Positions 1-9,390 of a stretch of 38,315 nucleotides of DNA are shown one piece after another. The translations under genes were made by a program, and so were the position numbers. The DNA is from Bacillota bacterium (GTDB taxonomy: Bacteria > Bacillota > Clostridia > Christensenellales > CAG-138). A model generated the notes under the pieces. That model made no database searches and had not been told where the DNA came from. It was given only the letters and a program-made list of their open reading frames with translations. Position 1 is the first letter of the stretch. Each line of letters opens with the position of its first letter. The stretch is from contig JAFABA010000122.1 in the NCBI GenBank assembly GCA_023426265.1, forward strand, positions 1 through 38,315, read 5' to 3'.

Positions 1-29
1 AAAAGCATTAAATGTTTGGAGGGTAAACG

Positions 30-2393
30 ATGAATGACAGAATCAATGCTCTGAAGAACGCGTTTCTTTCGGCCACGCGGGCTGCGGATACGGAGCGTGC
101 GGTACTCGTCACGGAAAGTTATAAAAATAGCGAAAATAAATCGGAGCCGATACAGCGGGCGCTTGCATTGCGCCATGTCATGGAGAATATGACCATTTCC
201 ATCCACAATCAGGAGCTGATTGTGGGGTGCCATGCGCAGCATGTGCGGGGCACTCCTTTGTTTCCTGAATATGCCGCCGGATGGATTTCTGCCCAGATGG
301 ACGATTTTATGACGCGGCAGGGCGACAGGTTCGCCATAACCGAGGAACAGAAAGCAACGATGCACAAATGCCTCGCGTATTGGAAAGGGCGTGCGCTTGA
401 CGAGCGGATTAAGGCCTGTATTCCCGATGAGTTGCAACGCGTCATCGATTATGGCATCATATACAATGCCAGCTACGCGTCCAAATCCCCCGGGCATTTT
501 GTTCCCAATTATGAGTACCTGTTGAAAACTGGTTTTGACAGAATGATCGAAAGGTGCGAGGAGAAGCTGTATGCGCTTGACGAATACAGCGATGACTTTA
601 TAGACAAACGCGAGTTCTATTTATCGTGTATAGAAACCATGAAGGCCGCTATCGGCTATATGAAGCGCTTTTCCGCGCTTGCAGGAAGCATGGCCGAAGC
701 GGAAAGCGACCCCGCCCGCCGTGCGGAACTTTTAAAAATCGCGGAAAACTGTGCGAACATTCCAGCCAAGCCGGCATCGTCATACTGGGAAGCGCTCCAG
801 TTTATCTTCCTTACCCAATTGACCATACAGCTCGAAGGAAACGGTCTTGCCATCAGTCTCGGAAGAATGGACAAATACCTGTATCCGTATTATAAAGCGG
901 ACCTGGATGCCGGGAAAATCGATTACCATAAAGCGCTTGAGCTAATGGAATGCCTCTACCTGAAGCTGTCCGAAATAGACAAAATATCCTCGAATGAATC
1001 CACGGCTGTCAATACGGGGCCGGCACATGGCCAGACGATTACAATCGGCGGTACGCTTGCGGATGGGAGCGATATCACAAACGATATTTCTATTCTCGTT
1101 CTTGAAGCGGACCGAGGTGTTGGGCTTGCACAGCCGGATATTGCAGTAAGGATTCACAATGAAACCTCTCAGAGGCTGATCGACGCGGCCACGGTAAACG
1201 TGAAATCGGGCCTCAACAAGGTAAAGATATACAACGATGAGCTGATCAAGGAAGCGGTAAAAAGGATTGGAATCAGCGAAGAGGATGCCTACAATTTCAG
1301 CTTTTTAGGCTGCAGCGAACCGGTGATCGACGGCAAAACGAACAGCTGGGGCAACAGCGGGCATATCAATCTCGCAAAGTGCCTTGAACTGGCGCTCAAT
1401 GACGGGAAGTGCATGCTTACGGATTGCCAGATGGGGCCGCGTACCGGGGATCCGCGCGCATTTTCCTCTATCGGGGGCGTCAAGGCAGCTTATAGAAAAC
1501 AGGTGGAGTATTTTACCGATGTGCTTGTCCGGTATGACAGGGTCATCGACATGTGCCATAAAAGATACCTGTCATTGCCGTTTTGCTCGGTTGTCGTCGA
1601 GGACTGCATCGAAAGAGGTGTGGATTTTGAGCGTGGCGGCGCGAAGTATAACTTTACGTCTCCTTTGGGGGTCGGACCGATTACCGTCGGCGATTCCCTG
1701 ATGGCAATGAAAAAGTTTGTGTTCGATGAAAAGAAGCTGGGAATGGACGAACTGCTCGATGCGCTGAAAAAGGATTTTTCAGGCATGGAGCCCATGCGGC
1801 TGATGCTCAAAAACAAGGCGCCCAAATACGGCAACGATATCGACGAGGCGGACGCCATGAGCGATTTTGCGGTGGCGGCGTTCTGCGACGCGCTGGAAGG
1901 GCGCAGGGACGCACGCGGAGGGGTGTTTACCGCCGGCATCTATTACCTTACGGCGAACGTTCCAAACGGCGAACGCACGGCTGCCACGTCGAACGGTCGG
2001 CATGCGGGTGAGCCGCTCAATGACGGCGGCGTATCTCCGACGCATGGCGATGACAAATGCGGCGCGACCGCCATATTCAAGTCCGCGGGAAAGCTGTGCA
2101 ACGTGCGCGCGGGGCATGGGTCGGTATTGAATCAGCTCCTGCATCCGTCCATCTTCAAGGGGGAGGACAGCGACAGGATATTTGGCGAATATATGCGCAG
2201 CATAGTCGATTGCGGCGTATGGGAAACACAGTTCAATGTCATCACACGGGAAGATCTCATGCGCGCGCAGGAGCATCCGGAGGAATACCGCTCCCTTGTC
2301 GTGCGCGTCGCGGGGTACAGCGCCTTCTTTACGGTGCTCGGCAAGAGCGTGCAGGACGATATCATAGGCCGCACCAGTCTAATGCAGTATTGA
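30..2393 (+). CDS. Glycyl radical enzyme, dehydratase/lyase type (PFL-like), substrate unknown
   Basis: A 787-residue glycyl radical enzyme, the usual length for the choline lyase / glycerol and propanediol dehydratase / hydroxyproline dehydratase group. The thiyl-radical loop is GCSEP with Cys428 and the +2 Glu430 that acts as general base in dehydratases. The C-terminal radical loop is RVAGYSAFF with Gly762. An upstream GHFVPNY motif supplies His156, which by eye matches the active-site His of glycerol dehydratase. Fourteen residues after the Cys, where glycerol dehydratase has Asp, this protein has Asn442. The GCIE loop I recall for E. coli YbiW is not present, so this is a different specificity. 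The start has a good ribosome site (TTGGAGGG) and the activase follows 4 bases after the stop. The family is certain; the substrate is not. A hydroxylated compound handled by the neighbouring kinase/PTS genes is an inference. Confidence 0.93.
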   Translation: MNDRINALKNAFLSATRAADTERAVLVTESYKNSENKSEPIQRALALRHVMENMTISIHNQELIVGCHAQHVRGTPLFPEYAAGWISAQMDDFMTRQGDRFAITEEQKATMHKCLAYWKGRALDERIKACIPDELQRVIDYGIIYNASYASKSPGHFVPNYEYLLKTGFDRMIERCEEKLYALDEYSDDFIDKREFYLSCIETMKAAIGYMKRFSALAGSMAEAESDPARRAELLKIAENCANIPAKPASSYWEALQFIFLTQLTIQLEGNGLAISLGRMDKYLYPYYKADLDAGKIDYHKALELMECLYLKLSEIDKISSNESTAVNTGPAHGQTITIGGTLADGSDITNDISILVLEADRGVGLAQPDIAVRIHNETSQRLIDAATVNVKSGLNKVKIYNDELIKEAVKRIGISEEDAYNFSFLGCSEPVIDGKTNSWGNSGHINLAKCLELALNDGKCMLTDCQMGPRTGDPRAFSSIGGVKAAYRKQVEYFTDVLVRYDRVIDMCHKRYLSLPFCSVVVEDCIERGVDFERGGAKYNFTSPLGVGPITVGDSLMAMKKFVFDEKKLGMDELLDALKKDFSGMEPMRLMLKNKAPKYGNDIDEADAMSDFAVAAFCDALEGRRDARGGVFTAGIYYLTANVPNGERTAATSNGRHAGEPLNDGGVSPTHGDDKCGATAIFKSAGKLCNVRAGHGSVLNQLLHPSIFKGEDSDRIFGEYMRSIVDCGVWETQFNVITREDLMRAQEHPEEYRSLVVRVAGYSAFFTVLGKSVQDDIIGRTSLMQY

Positions 2394-2397
2394 CGAT

Positions 2398-3282
2398 ATG
2401 AAAGGATGCATATTTGATATCCAGCGGTTTTCCATACACGACGGTCCAGGAATACGCACCACGATATTTCTAAAGGGATGTCCGCTGCGCTGCAGATGGT
2501 GCTGCAACCCCGAATCGATGAACCCCGCGCCGGAGCTGCTGTTCAATCCTTCGCTGTGCATCGGCTGCGGGAAGTGTGCGGAGGTATGCCCGACAGGGGC
2601 GTCGGAGAGGATGGGGCTTGATCGTTCGCTGTGCACGGGCTGCGGGAAATGTGCCGAAGTATGCTACGCGGAAGCAAAGTATATCAAAGGACGGTATATG
2701 ACGCCCCAGGATGTGGTTGACGAAGCCGTCAAGGATGCAACGTTCTATAAGCGGACGGGCGGCGGCGTTACGTTCAGCGGCGGCGAGCCGCTGCTTCAGA
2801 TCGATTTTCTGGAGGAGGTGCTCACGCTTTGCCGGGAAAATGATCTCGGTACAGCGATCGAGACCTGCGGCTATGTTCCGTGGGCGCATTTTGAAAGGAT
2901 CGTACCTCTTGTGGACGTATTCTTATTCGATATCAAGCACACGGACAGCGAGAAGCACCTTACATATACAGGAGCAAGATGTGAGCGCATCATGGAAAAT
3001 TGCGAACGTCTCGCAAAGATCGCGAAGCGTCTCATTATACGCGTGCCGGTGATACCGGAGTTCAATTTTAATACGGAAGCACTCACGGACATCGTACGGT
3101 TCGCGGAGAGGATCGGAGTCAATGAGGTGCATTTTTTGCCCTATCACAGGTTTGCGGCAAATAAATATGCTTTCCTTGGACGTGAATACTGGGATCCGGG
3201 CATCGACCGTCTGGACGAAGTTGCGGTGAAAGAATGTATCAGTGGTATTCACTCATCCATTAAAATGCGGGTCGGCGGATAA
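2398..3282 (+). CDS. Glycyl radical enzyme activating enzyme (radical SAM)
   Basis: A 294-residue radical-SAM activase that installs the glycyl radical on the enzyme just upstream. The SAM-cluster motif is CPLRCRWC (Cys28, Cys32, Cys35, spacing CxxxCxxC). It is followed by a two-cluster ferredoxin insert: CIGCGKCAEVC (Cys54/57/60/64) and CTGCGKCAEVC (Cys79/82/85/89). This insert is typical of activases for non-PFL glycyl radical enzymes. The SAM-binding GGE motif is in VTFSGGEPLLQ. Four bases separate it from the upstream stop, so the two genes are translationally coupled. A strong hairpin lies just after the gene. Confidence 0.95.
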   Translation: MKGCIFDIQRFSIHDGPGIRTTIFLKGCPLRCRWCCNPESMNPAPELLFNPSLCIGCGKCAEVCPTGASERMGLDRSLCTGCGKCAEVCYAEAKYIKGRYMTPQDVVDEAVKDATFYKRTGGGVTFSGGEPLLQIDFLEEVLTLCRENDLGTAIETCGYVPWAHFERIVPLVDVFLFDIKHTDSEKHLTYTGARCERIMENCERLAKIAKRLIIRVPVIPEFNFNTEALTDIVRFAERIGVNEVHFLPYHRFAANKYAFLGREYWDPGIDRLDEVAVKECISGIHSSIKMRVGG

Positions 3283-3324
3283 CCCGGCCCTTGCGGGAAC
3301 ACCTATAAAGCTATATGTGCAACT

Positions 3325-3368
3325 ATGCGGCCGTGCCAATTTTGGGTATGGCCGCATTGCGGTTTTCA
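3325..3368 (+). terminator. Intrinsic terminator after the glycyl radical operon
   Basis: Inverted repeat ATGCGGCC (3325-3332) / GGCCGCAT (3350-3357), with an inner CCA/TGG pairing and a GGTTTT tail. It separates the glycyl radical pair from the kinase operon. The remaining bases up to 3561 hold no gene I can support; they must contain the kinase promoter, but no clean -35/-10 pair was found. Confidence 0.7.
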
Positions 3369-3561
3369 TAAGTTGACCTGCCCAGCATGGGACTGTCCCT
3401 ATAAAAAAAGAACGGATACCCTTGATACCGCTATTCTGTGCAATTCTCTTCTCGTTTTTGATGATACATTTGTGACTTTATCGCTCATTGTTCATCTACT
3501 ACAATAAAACCTAGCACACAAGATCAAGAACCAATCATTTTTTATAGCACAGGTGTAATCA

Positions 3562-5103
3562 ATGGCAGTATATTTATTTGGATGCGATATCGGAACGACG
3601 AGCGCGAAGGGCGTATTGATGGACCCGGAGGGGAATATTCTCGGCAGCCATTATGTTGAGTATCAAATGTTTAAGCCCAGAACCGGATGGTTTGAGCATG
3701 ATCCCAACGACTACTGGCGGGTATTTAAAGAGTGCCTGCAGGCTGTTATACAAGCCGCGAGGGTCGATACCAGGGAGATCGCGGGCATTGGTGTAAGCGC
3801 ATGTTCTCCCTGCTGCATTTTGGTGGATGAGCGGGGCAATGCGCTCGAGCATAGCCAGATCTGGATGGACCGGCGTGCGGTGGACGAATGTGACCATGTA
3901 CGCAAACTCTATGGCGACGATGAAATATTCAAGATCTCCGCCAATCCGCTCGATCCGCACAGTGGCGCCATCAAACTGCTGTGGGAGAAGAATCACCGCC
4001 CGGAGCTTTATCGGAACACTTATAAAATGCTGAATCCGGCCAATTTCATCACGATGAAACTCACCGGACAGTTTGTCACCGATTACTCCAACGCATCGCT
4101 GGTGGGCGTCTTTTTCGATATCGTCAACCGCAGGTGGAATATGGATATGGCGGAGGCAATCGGCCTCGACCCCGATAAGTTTACAAAGCTTGCCCCTTGT
4201 AGCGAAGTCGTCGGCGAGGTAAGCAGAAAAGCAGCCGAAGAGTGCGGCATCGCGGCAGGGATACCGGTCGTAGCCGGAACGGTGGACTGCAATGCGGCAT
4301 GGCTGGGCAACGGCTCGACGCAGGATGGCGACGCCAGCCTGGTGATGGGCACAGCCGGAGCGCTGGGCGTAGTCCATTCAGAGCCGCGCTTTACCAGGAA
4401 TCTGACCACCATCATTCATACGGCAAATTCCGAACGGATGTATACGACGCTGGCGGGGACCTCCAGCTGCGGAGCGCTTCTGCGGTATCTGCGGGATACG
4501 TTTTTTAGCGAAAAGGCAGAGGAAATGGTCCGGACGGGGCAGGATATTTATGAGGAATTCAATGCGATAGCGGGTGAAATACCGCCGGGTGCGGACGGGC
4601 TGATTGTATTGCCGTATCTGTCGGGGGAACGTACGCCGCTATGGAATCCGGTAGCGAAGGGAATGGTATTCGGACTGGATTTTTCCCATACGCGCGGGCA
4701 TTGGGTGCGTGCCATGATGGAGGGCGGTATTTATGCCATCTATCATTGCCTGAAGATCATGCAGGAAAACCGTCTGAAAATCAACATGCCGATCTTGATC
4801 AGTGAGGGCGGCGCGAAAAGCGCTCTTTGGCGCCAGATTGCAGCGGATGTAATGGATGTGAGGCTCAATTATATGAAGGAAGCCAAGGGTGCGCCTACGG
4901 GCGACGCCATCAACGCGGGCGTAGGGGTGGGCATCTTTGACAGCTATGATGTGGCGAAGTCCTTTATTACCATTGATGAAACGCATATGCCGCAAAAGCA
5001 TGTGCACGAGAAGTATGAGAAGTATTATACTCTTTACAGGAAGCTCTATGAGGATGTGAAGGGAAATTACGATATCTTGGCTGCGATGAAGAAAGATGAT
5101 TAG
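3562..5103 (+). CDS. FGGY-family carbohydrate kinase (xylulokinase-like)
   Basis: A 513-residue sugar kinase. The N-terminal ATPase fold starts with DIGTTSAKGVL and the central motif YLSGERTPLWNP is typical of the xylulokinase/gluconokinase branch. The likely catalytic Asp lies in AGTVDCNAAWLG. It transfers phosphate from ATP to an unphosphorylated sugar, ketose or polyol in the cytosol; the exact sugar cannot be read from the sequence. The start has a moderate ribosome site (CAGGTG). The stop overlaps the next gene by 8 bases, so kinase and regulator are coupled. A kinase acting on free sugar next to a PTS, which delivers already phosphorylated sugar, implies either two entry routes or a substrate freed inside the cell. 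Confidence 0.92.
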   Translation: MAVYLFGCDIGTTSAKGVLMDPEGNILGSHYVEYQMFKPRTGWFEHDPNDYWRVFKECLQAVIQAARVDTREIAGIGVSACSPCCILVDERGNALEHSQIWMDRRAVDECDHVRKLYGDDEIFKISANPLDPHSGAIKLLWEKNHRPELYRNTYKMLNPANFITMKLTGQFVTDYSNASLVGVFFDIVNRRWNMDMAEAIGLDPDKFTKLAPCSEVVGEVSRKAAEECGIAAGIPVVAGTVDCNAAWLGNGSTQDGDASLVMGTAGALGVVHSEPRFTRNLTTIIHTANSERMYTTLAGTSSCGALLRYLRDTFFSEKAEEMVRTGQDIYEEFNAIAGEIPPGADGLIVLPYLSGERTPLWNPVAKGMVFGLDFSHTRGHWVRAMMEGGIYAIYHCLKIMQENRLKINMPILISEGGAKSALWRQIAADVMDVRLNYMKEAKGAPTGDAINAGVGVGIFDSYDVAKSFITIDETHMPQKHVHEKYEKYYTLYRKLYEDVKGNYDILAAMKKDD

Positions 5104-7189
5104 TCAGAAAAACATTCAGATGATGATCCATCTCTGCACGCTGGCGGAGAACGGGCAATATATCAAGATCGACGACCTGGCATCCCGCTTCCAGGTCTCC
5201 TCCCGGACGACGAGGTATGATCTTGATAAGATTGACGATTATCTCAAAAGGATGAAGCTGCCCACGCTCACCCGGGATAAAAGCCGCGGCATTCTATTGG
5301 ACTTTTCCGCCGGGGAGCTGGAACGGCTCAGATACAATATCCAGATTTCCAATACGGATTCCTATGTGCTCTCTAAGCAGGAACGCGTACTGCTTATTGA
5401 GCTGTTTCTTTATGACGCGGAGGCTCCTGTCAAATACAATGAACTTGCCGAACATCTCAGCGTCAGCCGCAAAACAGTGATCGAAGACGTACGAGCCATC
5501 AAGGATTCTTTGAAAAACTGGGATGTAGCGATCCAGTCCACCAAATACGGCATTCGCTTGCTGGCAAGCGAGATTAATCAGCGGCAGATGCTGATGGACA
5601 ACCTGCTGACCATGTTCACGCCGATGGAACTTTGGAAGATCATGCGCGGCGTATTCCCCAACCGAAGCGCTATGATTGAGCAGAAATGGAGCGAGATCAT
5701 CGGCAGTGACTACATCTCGGTCAGTGAGACGATATTGCACGATCTGGAGAAGAAAAACAAGCTGGTGCTTTCGGATGATCTATATTACCTGACGATCATT
5801 CTGACGGTATTCGCGGTACGGCGCAACGCGCTTGGACATGGCTTGCAGGGGTCGCGACGGGGAGAACTCGAATCTGAGGCGATGCTCAAAGAATACTGTA
5901 CTTTGTTGCGGGAACATCTCGGGTCAGCCCTGAAGGATGATGAGTATGGATATATTGACGCCGAGGCCAGTCGCATCCTCAATCTAAAGGAGAGCAAGCT
6001 TGCACAACGCAAAGCAGATATCGTGGCGGAGCAGCTTCTTATATGCGTGAGTGAAGCGATGGGGAGGAAGTATTATCTGGATGCTGGTCTGCGGGCCAGC
6101 TTGCGGGAACATTTGACCACCATATTAAGAAACAAGACGGTTCATTCCAGCACGGATGAAATGACAGTCAGCGCGGTGCTCAAAGAGAATGGAACCCTGT
6201 TCGAGAGTGTGAGCGCCTGTTTGGCGGAAATGCGTGAGCTGGCAGAATACAGCAGGGACGGCACAGAATGTGCGCTGATTTCGCTGCACTTTCTGGCGGC
6301 GGACGAACGGAGGCATATGACTGGAGACAGCCATTGCAAAGCGCTGGTGGTCTGTGCGAGCGGAATTGGGACGGCGAAGATGATTTCCGCTAAAATTGCC
6401 AAGCATTTTTCACAGGTCGAAATCGTCAATACGACGTCAACCCATAATCTGGACGCCATGGTCGATATGCACCGGCCGGATCTCATTCTGACCGTCTTGC
6501 CGCTGGAGAGCAAACAGGTTCCGGTGATTCAGGTGAACGCACTGCTGACAGATGATGATCTGGAGAAGATACGGGCTTTCCTAGATAAAAACGGAAAACC
6601 ATATACACAGCAGGACAACGCGTTCCTTTACGAACGGGTGCTCAATACGATCTGCAGAAACTGTACGGTCAATGACAGAAACGGGCTGGAGGAGGAACTC
6701 AGACGGCTGCTCAGGATTGAACGTAAGGCGGTTTTGCATATATCTGATCTGATTACAGCAGATATGGTGACGCTGGGTCTCAAGGCGGATACGTGGGAGG
6801 AGGCGGTGCGCGGCAGTGCGCGGCCGCTTGTTGAGATGGATTGCGTTGAACCGCGGTATGTGGACGCCATGGTGGATATCATACGTCAAGCAGGGCCTTA
6901 TGTGGTGCTGGTTCCCGGCATCGCAATGCCGCACGCCTTGCCTTCCGATGGGGTAAAGCGTACTTGTATGAGCCTGACAACGCTCGAGAGACCGGTAGAG
7001 TTCGGGAACGCGGCCAACGACCCTGTGAAGCTTGTGATCTGTATCGGCGCTATTGAAGGGGAAGATCATATGCGGGAAATGTCTGAGCTGATCGGGCTGA
7101 GCGGAGACAGGCGGATCATTGAGAAGATATGCAATGCCAGAGACAAGGAGAGCGTGGTGGAGTTGATACGCAGCGCGACGCTGTTTTGA
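5096..7189 (+). CDS. PTS-controlled transcriptional regulator (HTH-PRD-EIIB-EIIA, MtlR/LicR type)
   Basis: A 697-residue activator. An N-terminal helix-turn-helix (about residues 20-50, SRFQVSSRTTRYDLDKI) is followed by a second one (about 112-140) and two PRD regions (about 175-400; His339 and His398 fit PRD2). An EIIB-like domain has Cys420 in VVCASGIGTAKM. A C-terminal EIIA domain of the fructose/mannitol/ascorbate type has His613 in PGIAMPHA and a second His658. In this family, phosphorylation of PRD, EIIB and EIIA residues by the PTS sets DNA binding. Both EIIB Cys and EIIA His are kept here, and no separate EIIA gene is in the window, so the EIIA domain may also feed phosphate to the downstream EIIB. 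It overlaps the kinase by 8 bases. Confidence 0.92.
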   Translation: MISQKNIQMMIHLCTLAENGQYIKIDDLASRFQVSSRTTRYDLDKIDDYLKRMKLPTLTRDKSRGILLDFSAGELERLRYNIQISNTDSYVLSKQERVLLIELFLYDAEAPVKYNELAEHLSVSRKTVIEDVRAIKDSLKNWDVAIQSTKYGIRLLASEINQRQMLMDNLLTMFTPMELWKIMRGVFPNRSAMIEQKWSEIIGSDYISVSETILHDLEKKNKLVLSDDLYYLTIILTVFAVRRNALGHGLQGSRRGELESEAMLKEYCTLLREHLGSALKDDEYGYIDAEASRILNLKESKLAQRKADIVAEQLLICVSEAMGRKYYLDAGLRASLREHLTTILRNKTVHSSTDEMTVSAVLKENGTLFESVSACLAEMRELAEYSRDGTECALISLHFLAADERRHMTGDSHCKALVVCASGIGTAKMISAKIAKHFSQVEIVNTTSTHNLDAMVDMHRPDLILTVLPLESKQVPVIQVNALLTDDDLEKIRAFLDKNGKPYTQQDNAFLYERVLNTICRNCTVNDRNGLEEELRRLLRIERKAVLHISDLITADMVTLGLKADTWEEAVRGSARPLVEMDCVEPRYVDAMVDIIRQAGPYVVLVPGIAMPHALPSDGVKRTCMSLTTLERPVEFGNAANDPVKLVICIGAIEGEDHMREMSELIGLSGDRRIIEKICNARDKESVVELIRSATLF

Positions 7190-7293
7190 AATAGCTGCTG
7201 GAATGTAGCCTGTGCGGCGGCGCCTGACTATGGCGTTTCTTTTGCGGGCATCAGTACCCGGATGGGAATACTCGAATTGATGGGACGGTATGC

Positions 7294-7566
7294 GTGAGAA
7301 TCGTAACGTTATGTGAATGTGGGCTTGGAACCAGCTATATGCTGAAGTTTACCGTGGAAAAGGCGCTGTACGCGCTGGGGATGACGGCTGAGGTAATCCC
7401 AGGAGGCGCGGCGGGCGGCATTGAGAACGCGGATCTTTATGTCATGCCGTTTGGGCTGAACCCGCAGCGCAGGTTAGGCGAGAAGACCAATTATATCGTT
7501 GTCCGCAACGTGGCAGATGCGGATGAGGTGATTGCACATCTTAAGAATTGTACATGGTTGAAATAA
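7294..7566 (+). CDS. PTS EIIB component, ascorbate/galactitol type
   Basis: A 90-residue phosphocarrier of the PTS EIIB-GAT/ascorbate fold. The N-terminal loop CECGLGTSYM lines up with the CGNGLGSS-type loop of UlaB-like proteins, so Cys7 is the likely phosphocysteine; a second Cys9 sits where Gly is usual. It would take phosphate from an EIIA domain and pass it to the sugar during transport by the EIIC that follows. The start is GTG; the ATG four bases upstream is out of frame. The ribosome site GGGACGG is modest. It lies 104 bases after the regulator gene and 19 before EIIC. Confidence 0.88.
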   Translation: MRIVTLCECGLGTSYMLKFTVEKALYALGMTAEVIPGGAAGGIENADLYVMPFGLNPQRRLGEKTNYIVVRNVADADEVIAHLKNCTWLK

Positions 7567-7585
7567 CGGACACAAAGGTAGCTTA

Positions 7586-8830
7586 ATGATGAACTGGACA
7601 TCAATACCATGGTTGCCCGCGATCGCAGTGCTGCTCTATATGGCCGCCCGCCGCCAGACTTTTGTGAAGATCGCGGAAGCGATCGTCAGGATGCTGATCG
7701 GCTACGCTTTGATGCTGGTGGGAACAGCGGCAGCCCAATGGGCGCTGAGCCCGCTGGACGGCTTTATGGTCAGGCTTTTTGCTGTGCACGGCGGCGTACT
7801 GAACACGGAGGTATTCGGGACCGCGCTGCTCAACGACTATGGCGGCATCGGTTTTGCGATCATGCTGCTGTCCTTCGCGTTCACGTTGATCGTGGCGGCG
7901 CTGTCCAAGCATAAGTATCTGTATATGACGGCGCATCACATGATGTTTTTGTCCCTGATGGTAGCGATGCTCCTGAAAATGGACACCAGCCTGAGCGATA
8001 TAGGGTGCATGCTCGTCGGCGCGGCAGTGATGGCGGTATATATGTTCACAACCGTACTGGTTACGCGGCCGTTCATGAAGCGTCTTACCGGGACGCCCAT
8101 GCTGGGCATGGGCAACTCGGCGTCGTTCGCATCGGTCGCCGGGGGCCTGATCGGACGGCTCTTCCGCAAAAGCACGGCAAGGTTCGACGCGGAAGAAACG
8201 ACGCTGAAATTCGGGTTTCCGGAGACATCCTTTGCGTCGGCGGCGCTGATTTTTACCGCGTATACGGTTTTTTGCCTGATGGCGGGCGCCGATGCGTCCA
8301 GGTCCCTGCTTGGAGCAGGGCAGCATTGGCTGGCGAGCGTATTGCTCCGCACAGTGATCTACGGCGCGGCGCTGTCCATCCTGCTCAAGGGGATATCCGA
8401 ATTTTTAGGGAAGATCATTGAGGCGTTTATGTGGCTGAATCAACGGTTCGTAAGGGGAGCCGTGATGGGAATCGACGCTTCGGCGGTGATTCCGTATTCG
8501 CCCAAGGCCTGGATGGCTGGCTTCCTTTCCTGCAGCGCCGCCGGAATCATTGCCGCGGCAGGGCTGCTGGTTTTCAGGGCCGGTTATGTACCGTTGATCG
8601 GCCTGACCAGCTTCTACTTTGTAGGCGGCGTGGCCGGGGTGTTTGGGAACGCCTATGGCGGCAAGCGCGGCGCCATCGTGTCCTCGGCCTTTATTGGTGT
8701 GCTGACGGTTGTCATGTGCAGCGTGTTCATGACGGCATTGGGTGGGATGGACAGCATGGGCTTTGCCTTCGGAGAGACGGAATACAGCATTCTGGGCGGA
8801 TTGCTTCGCTTCATTTTTAAGAATTTATAA
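7586..8830 (+). CDS. PTS EIIC permease, ascorbate (UlaA/SgaT) type
   Basis: A 414-residue, highly hydrophobic membrane protein with about ten or more membrane segments, interrupted by a polar loop near residues 190-210. The layout (N-terminal hydrophobic pairs, an NSASFASVAGG stretch and a C-terminal Gly-rich GGVAGVFGNAYGG segment) fits the EIIC-GAT/ascorbate superfamily. UlaA is somewhat longer (about 465). It should form the translocation channel for a sugar or polyol phosphorylated by the adjacent EIIB. The substrate cannot be assigned; ascorbate itself is not implied because no Ula lactonase or decarboxylase genes are nearby. It starts at one of two adjacent ATG codons. Confidence 0.85.
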   Translation: MMNWTSIPWLPAIAVLLYMAARRQTFVKIAEAIVRMLIGYALMLVGTAAAQWALSPLDGFMVRLFAVHGGVLNTEVFGTALLNDYGGIGFAIMLLSFAFTLIVAALSKHKYLYMTAHHMMFLSLMVAMLLKMDTSLSDIGCMLVGAAVMAVYMFTTVLVTRPFMKRLTGTPMLGMGNSASFASVAGGLIGRLFRKSTARFDAEETTLKFGFPETSFASAALIFTAYTVFCLMAGADASRSLLGAGQHWLASVLLRTVIYGAALSILLKGISEFLGKIIEAFMWLNQRFVRGAVMGIDASAVIPYSPKAWMAGFLSCSAAGIIAAAGLLVFRAGYVPLIGLTSFYFVGGVAGVFGNAYGGKRGAIVSSAFIGVLTVVMCSVFMTALGGMDSMGFAFGETEYSILGGLLRFIFKNL

Positions 8831-8922
8831 GGACCTGTCTGAAACGGCGATGCTCTACATGCTGGCCTCGGCATTGGATATGGTGTTATGGAATAAAATC
8901 AACGATCGAAAGGGTTAAGTGC

Positions 8923-9186
8923 GTGATTATCAAGGAAATTGAAGTGAAAAACAGGGTGGGACTGCATGCCAGGCCTGTCTCCATCATTGCAGCCGAAGCG
9001 TCAAAGTTCCAGTCTGACATACAAATCCGGCACCGCAATGTCACCGTAAACGCAAAGTCAACCATAAAACTGTTGGCGTTGGGTATCAATTCCGGTGAAA
9101 GCATTGAACTGTATATCAGCGGACAGGACGAAAACAAGGCATTTGAGCGCCTGAATTCCATTTTTGACAGTATTAACTATGATTGA
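8923..9186 (+). CDS. HPr-like phosphocarrier
   Basis: An 87-residue HPr-family protein. The active-site motif GLHARPVSII keeps the phosphorylatable His, and NAKSTIKLLALG keeps a Ser at the position of the regulatory Ser46. It would pass phosphate from Enzyme I to the local EIIA domain. No Enzyme I gene is in the window, so it must draw on a chromosomal one. The start is GTG with ribosome site GAAAGGG (8908-8914). A pathway-specific HPr beside EIIB/EIIC suggests a partly insulated phosphorelay. The general HPr of the cell is expected elsewhere. Confidence 0.9.
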   Translation: MIIKEIEVKNRVGLHARPVSIIAAEASKFQSDIQIRHRNVTVNAKSTIKLLALGINSGESIELYISGQDENKAFERLNSIFDSINYD

Positions 9187-9390
9187 TGCGGCATCCGGCT
9201 ATGAGTGAAATGGTTGCAGGTACGGCAGGAAATAAACGTGACTTTTTGTCCGGGCCGCTTCATGATATAACCGATATAAAGGGGAAAAGCATCAAATTAT
9301 CTTTATTCGGGATAATTGCCGCCTATTTCGTACAATGCCATAAACGAAGCAATAAAGGTTCATTTCATTTTGGTTGTCTGGAGATTGCAT

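Noticed and set aside
3325..3507. 60-codon frame after the glycyl radical activase
   Set aside because: It starts inside the terminator hairpin, has no ribosome site and resembles no protein.
7217..7241. CGCC/GGCG hairpin followed by TTTCTTTT between the regulator and EIIB genes
   Set aside because: Only about four base pairs; too weak to call a terminator.
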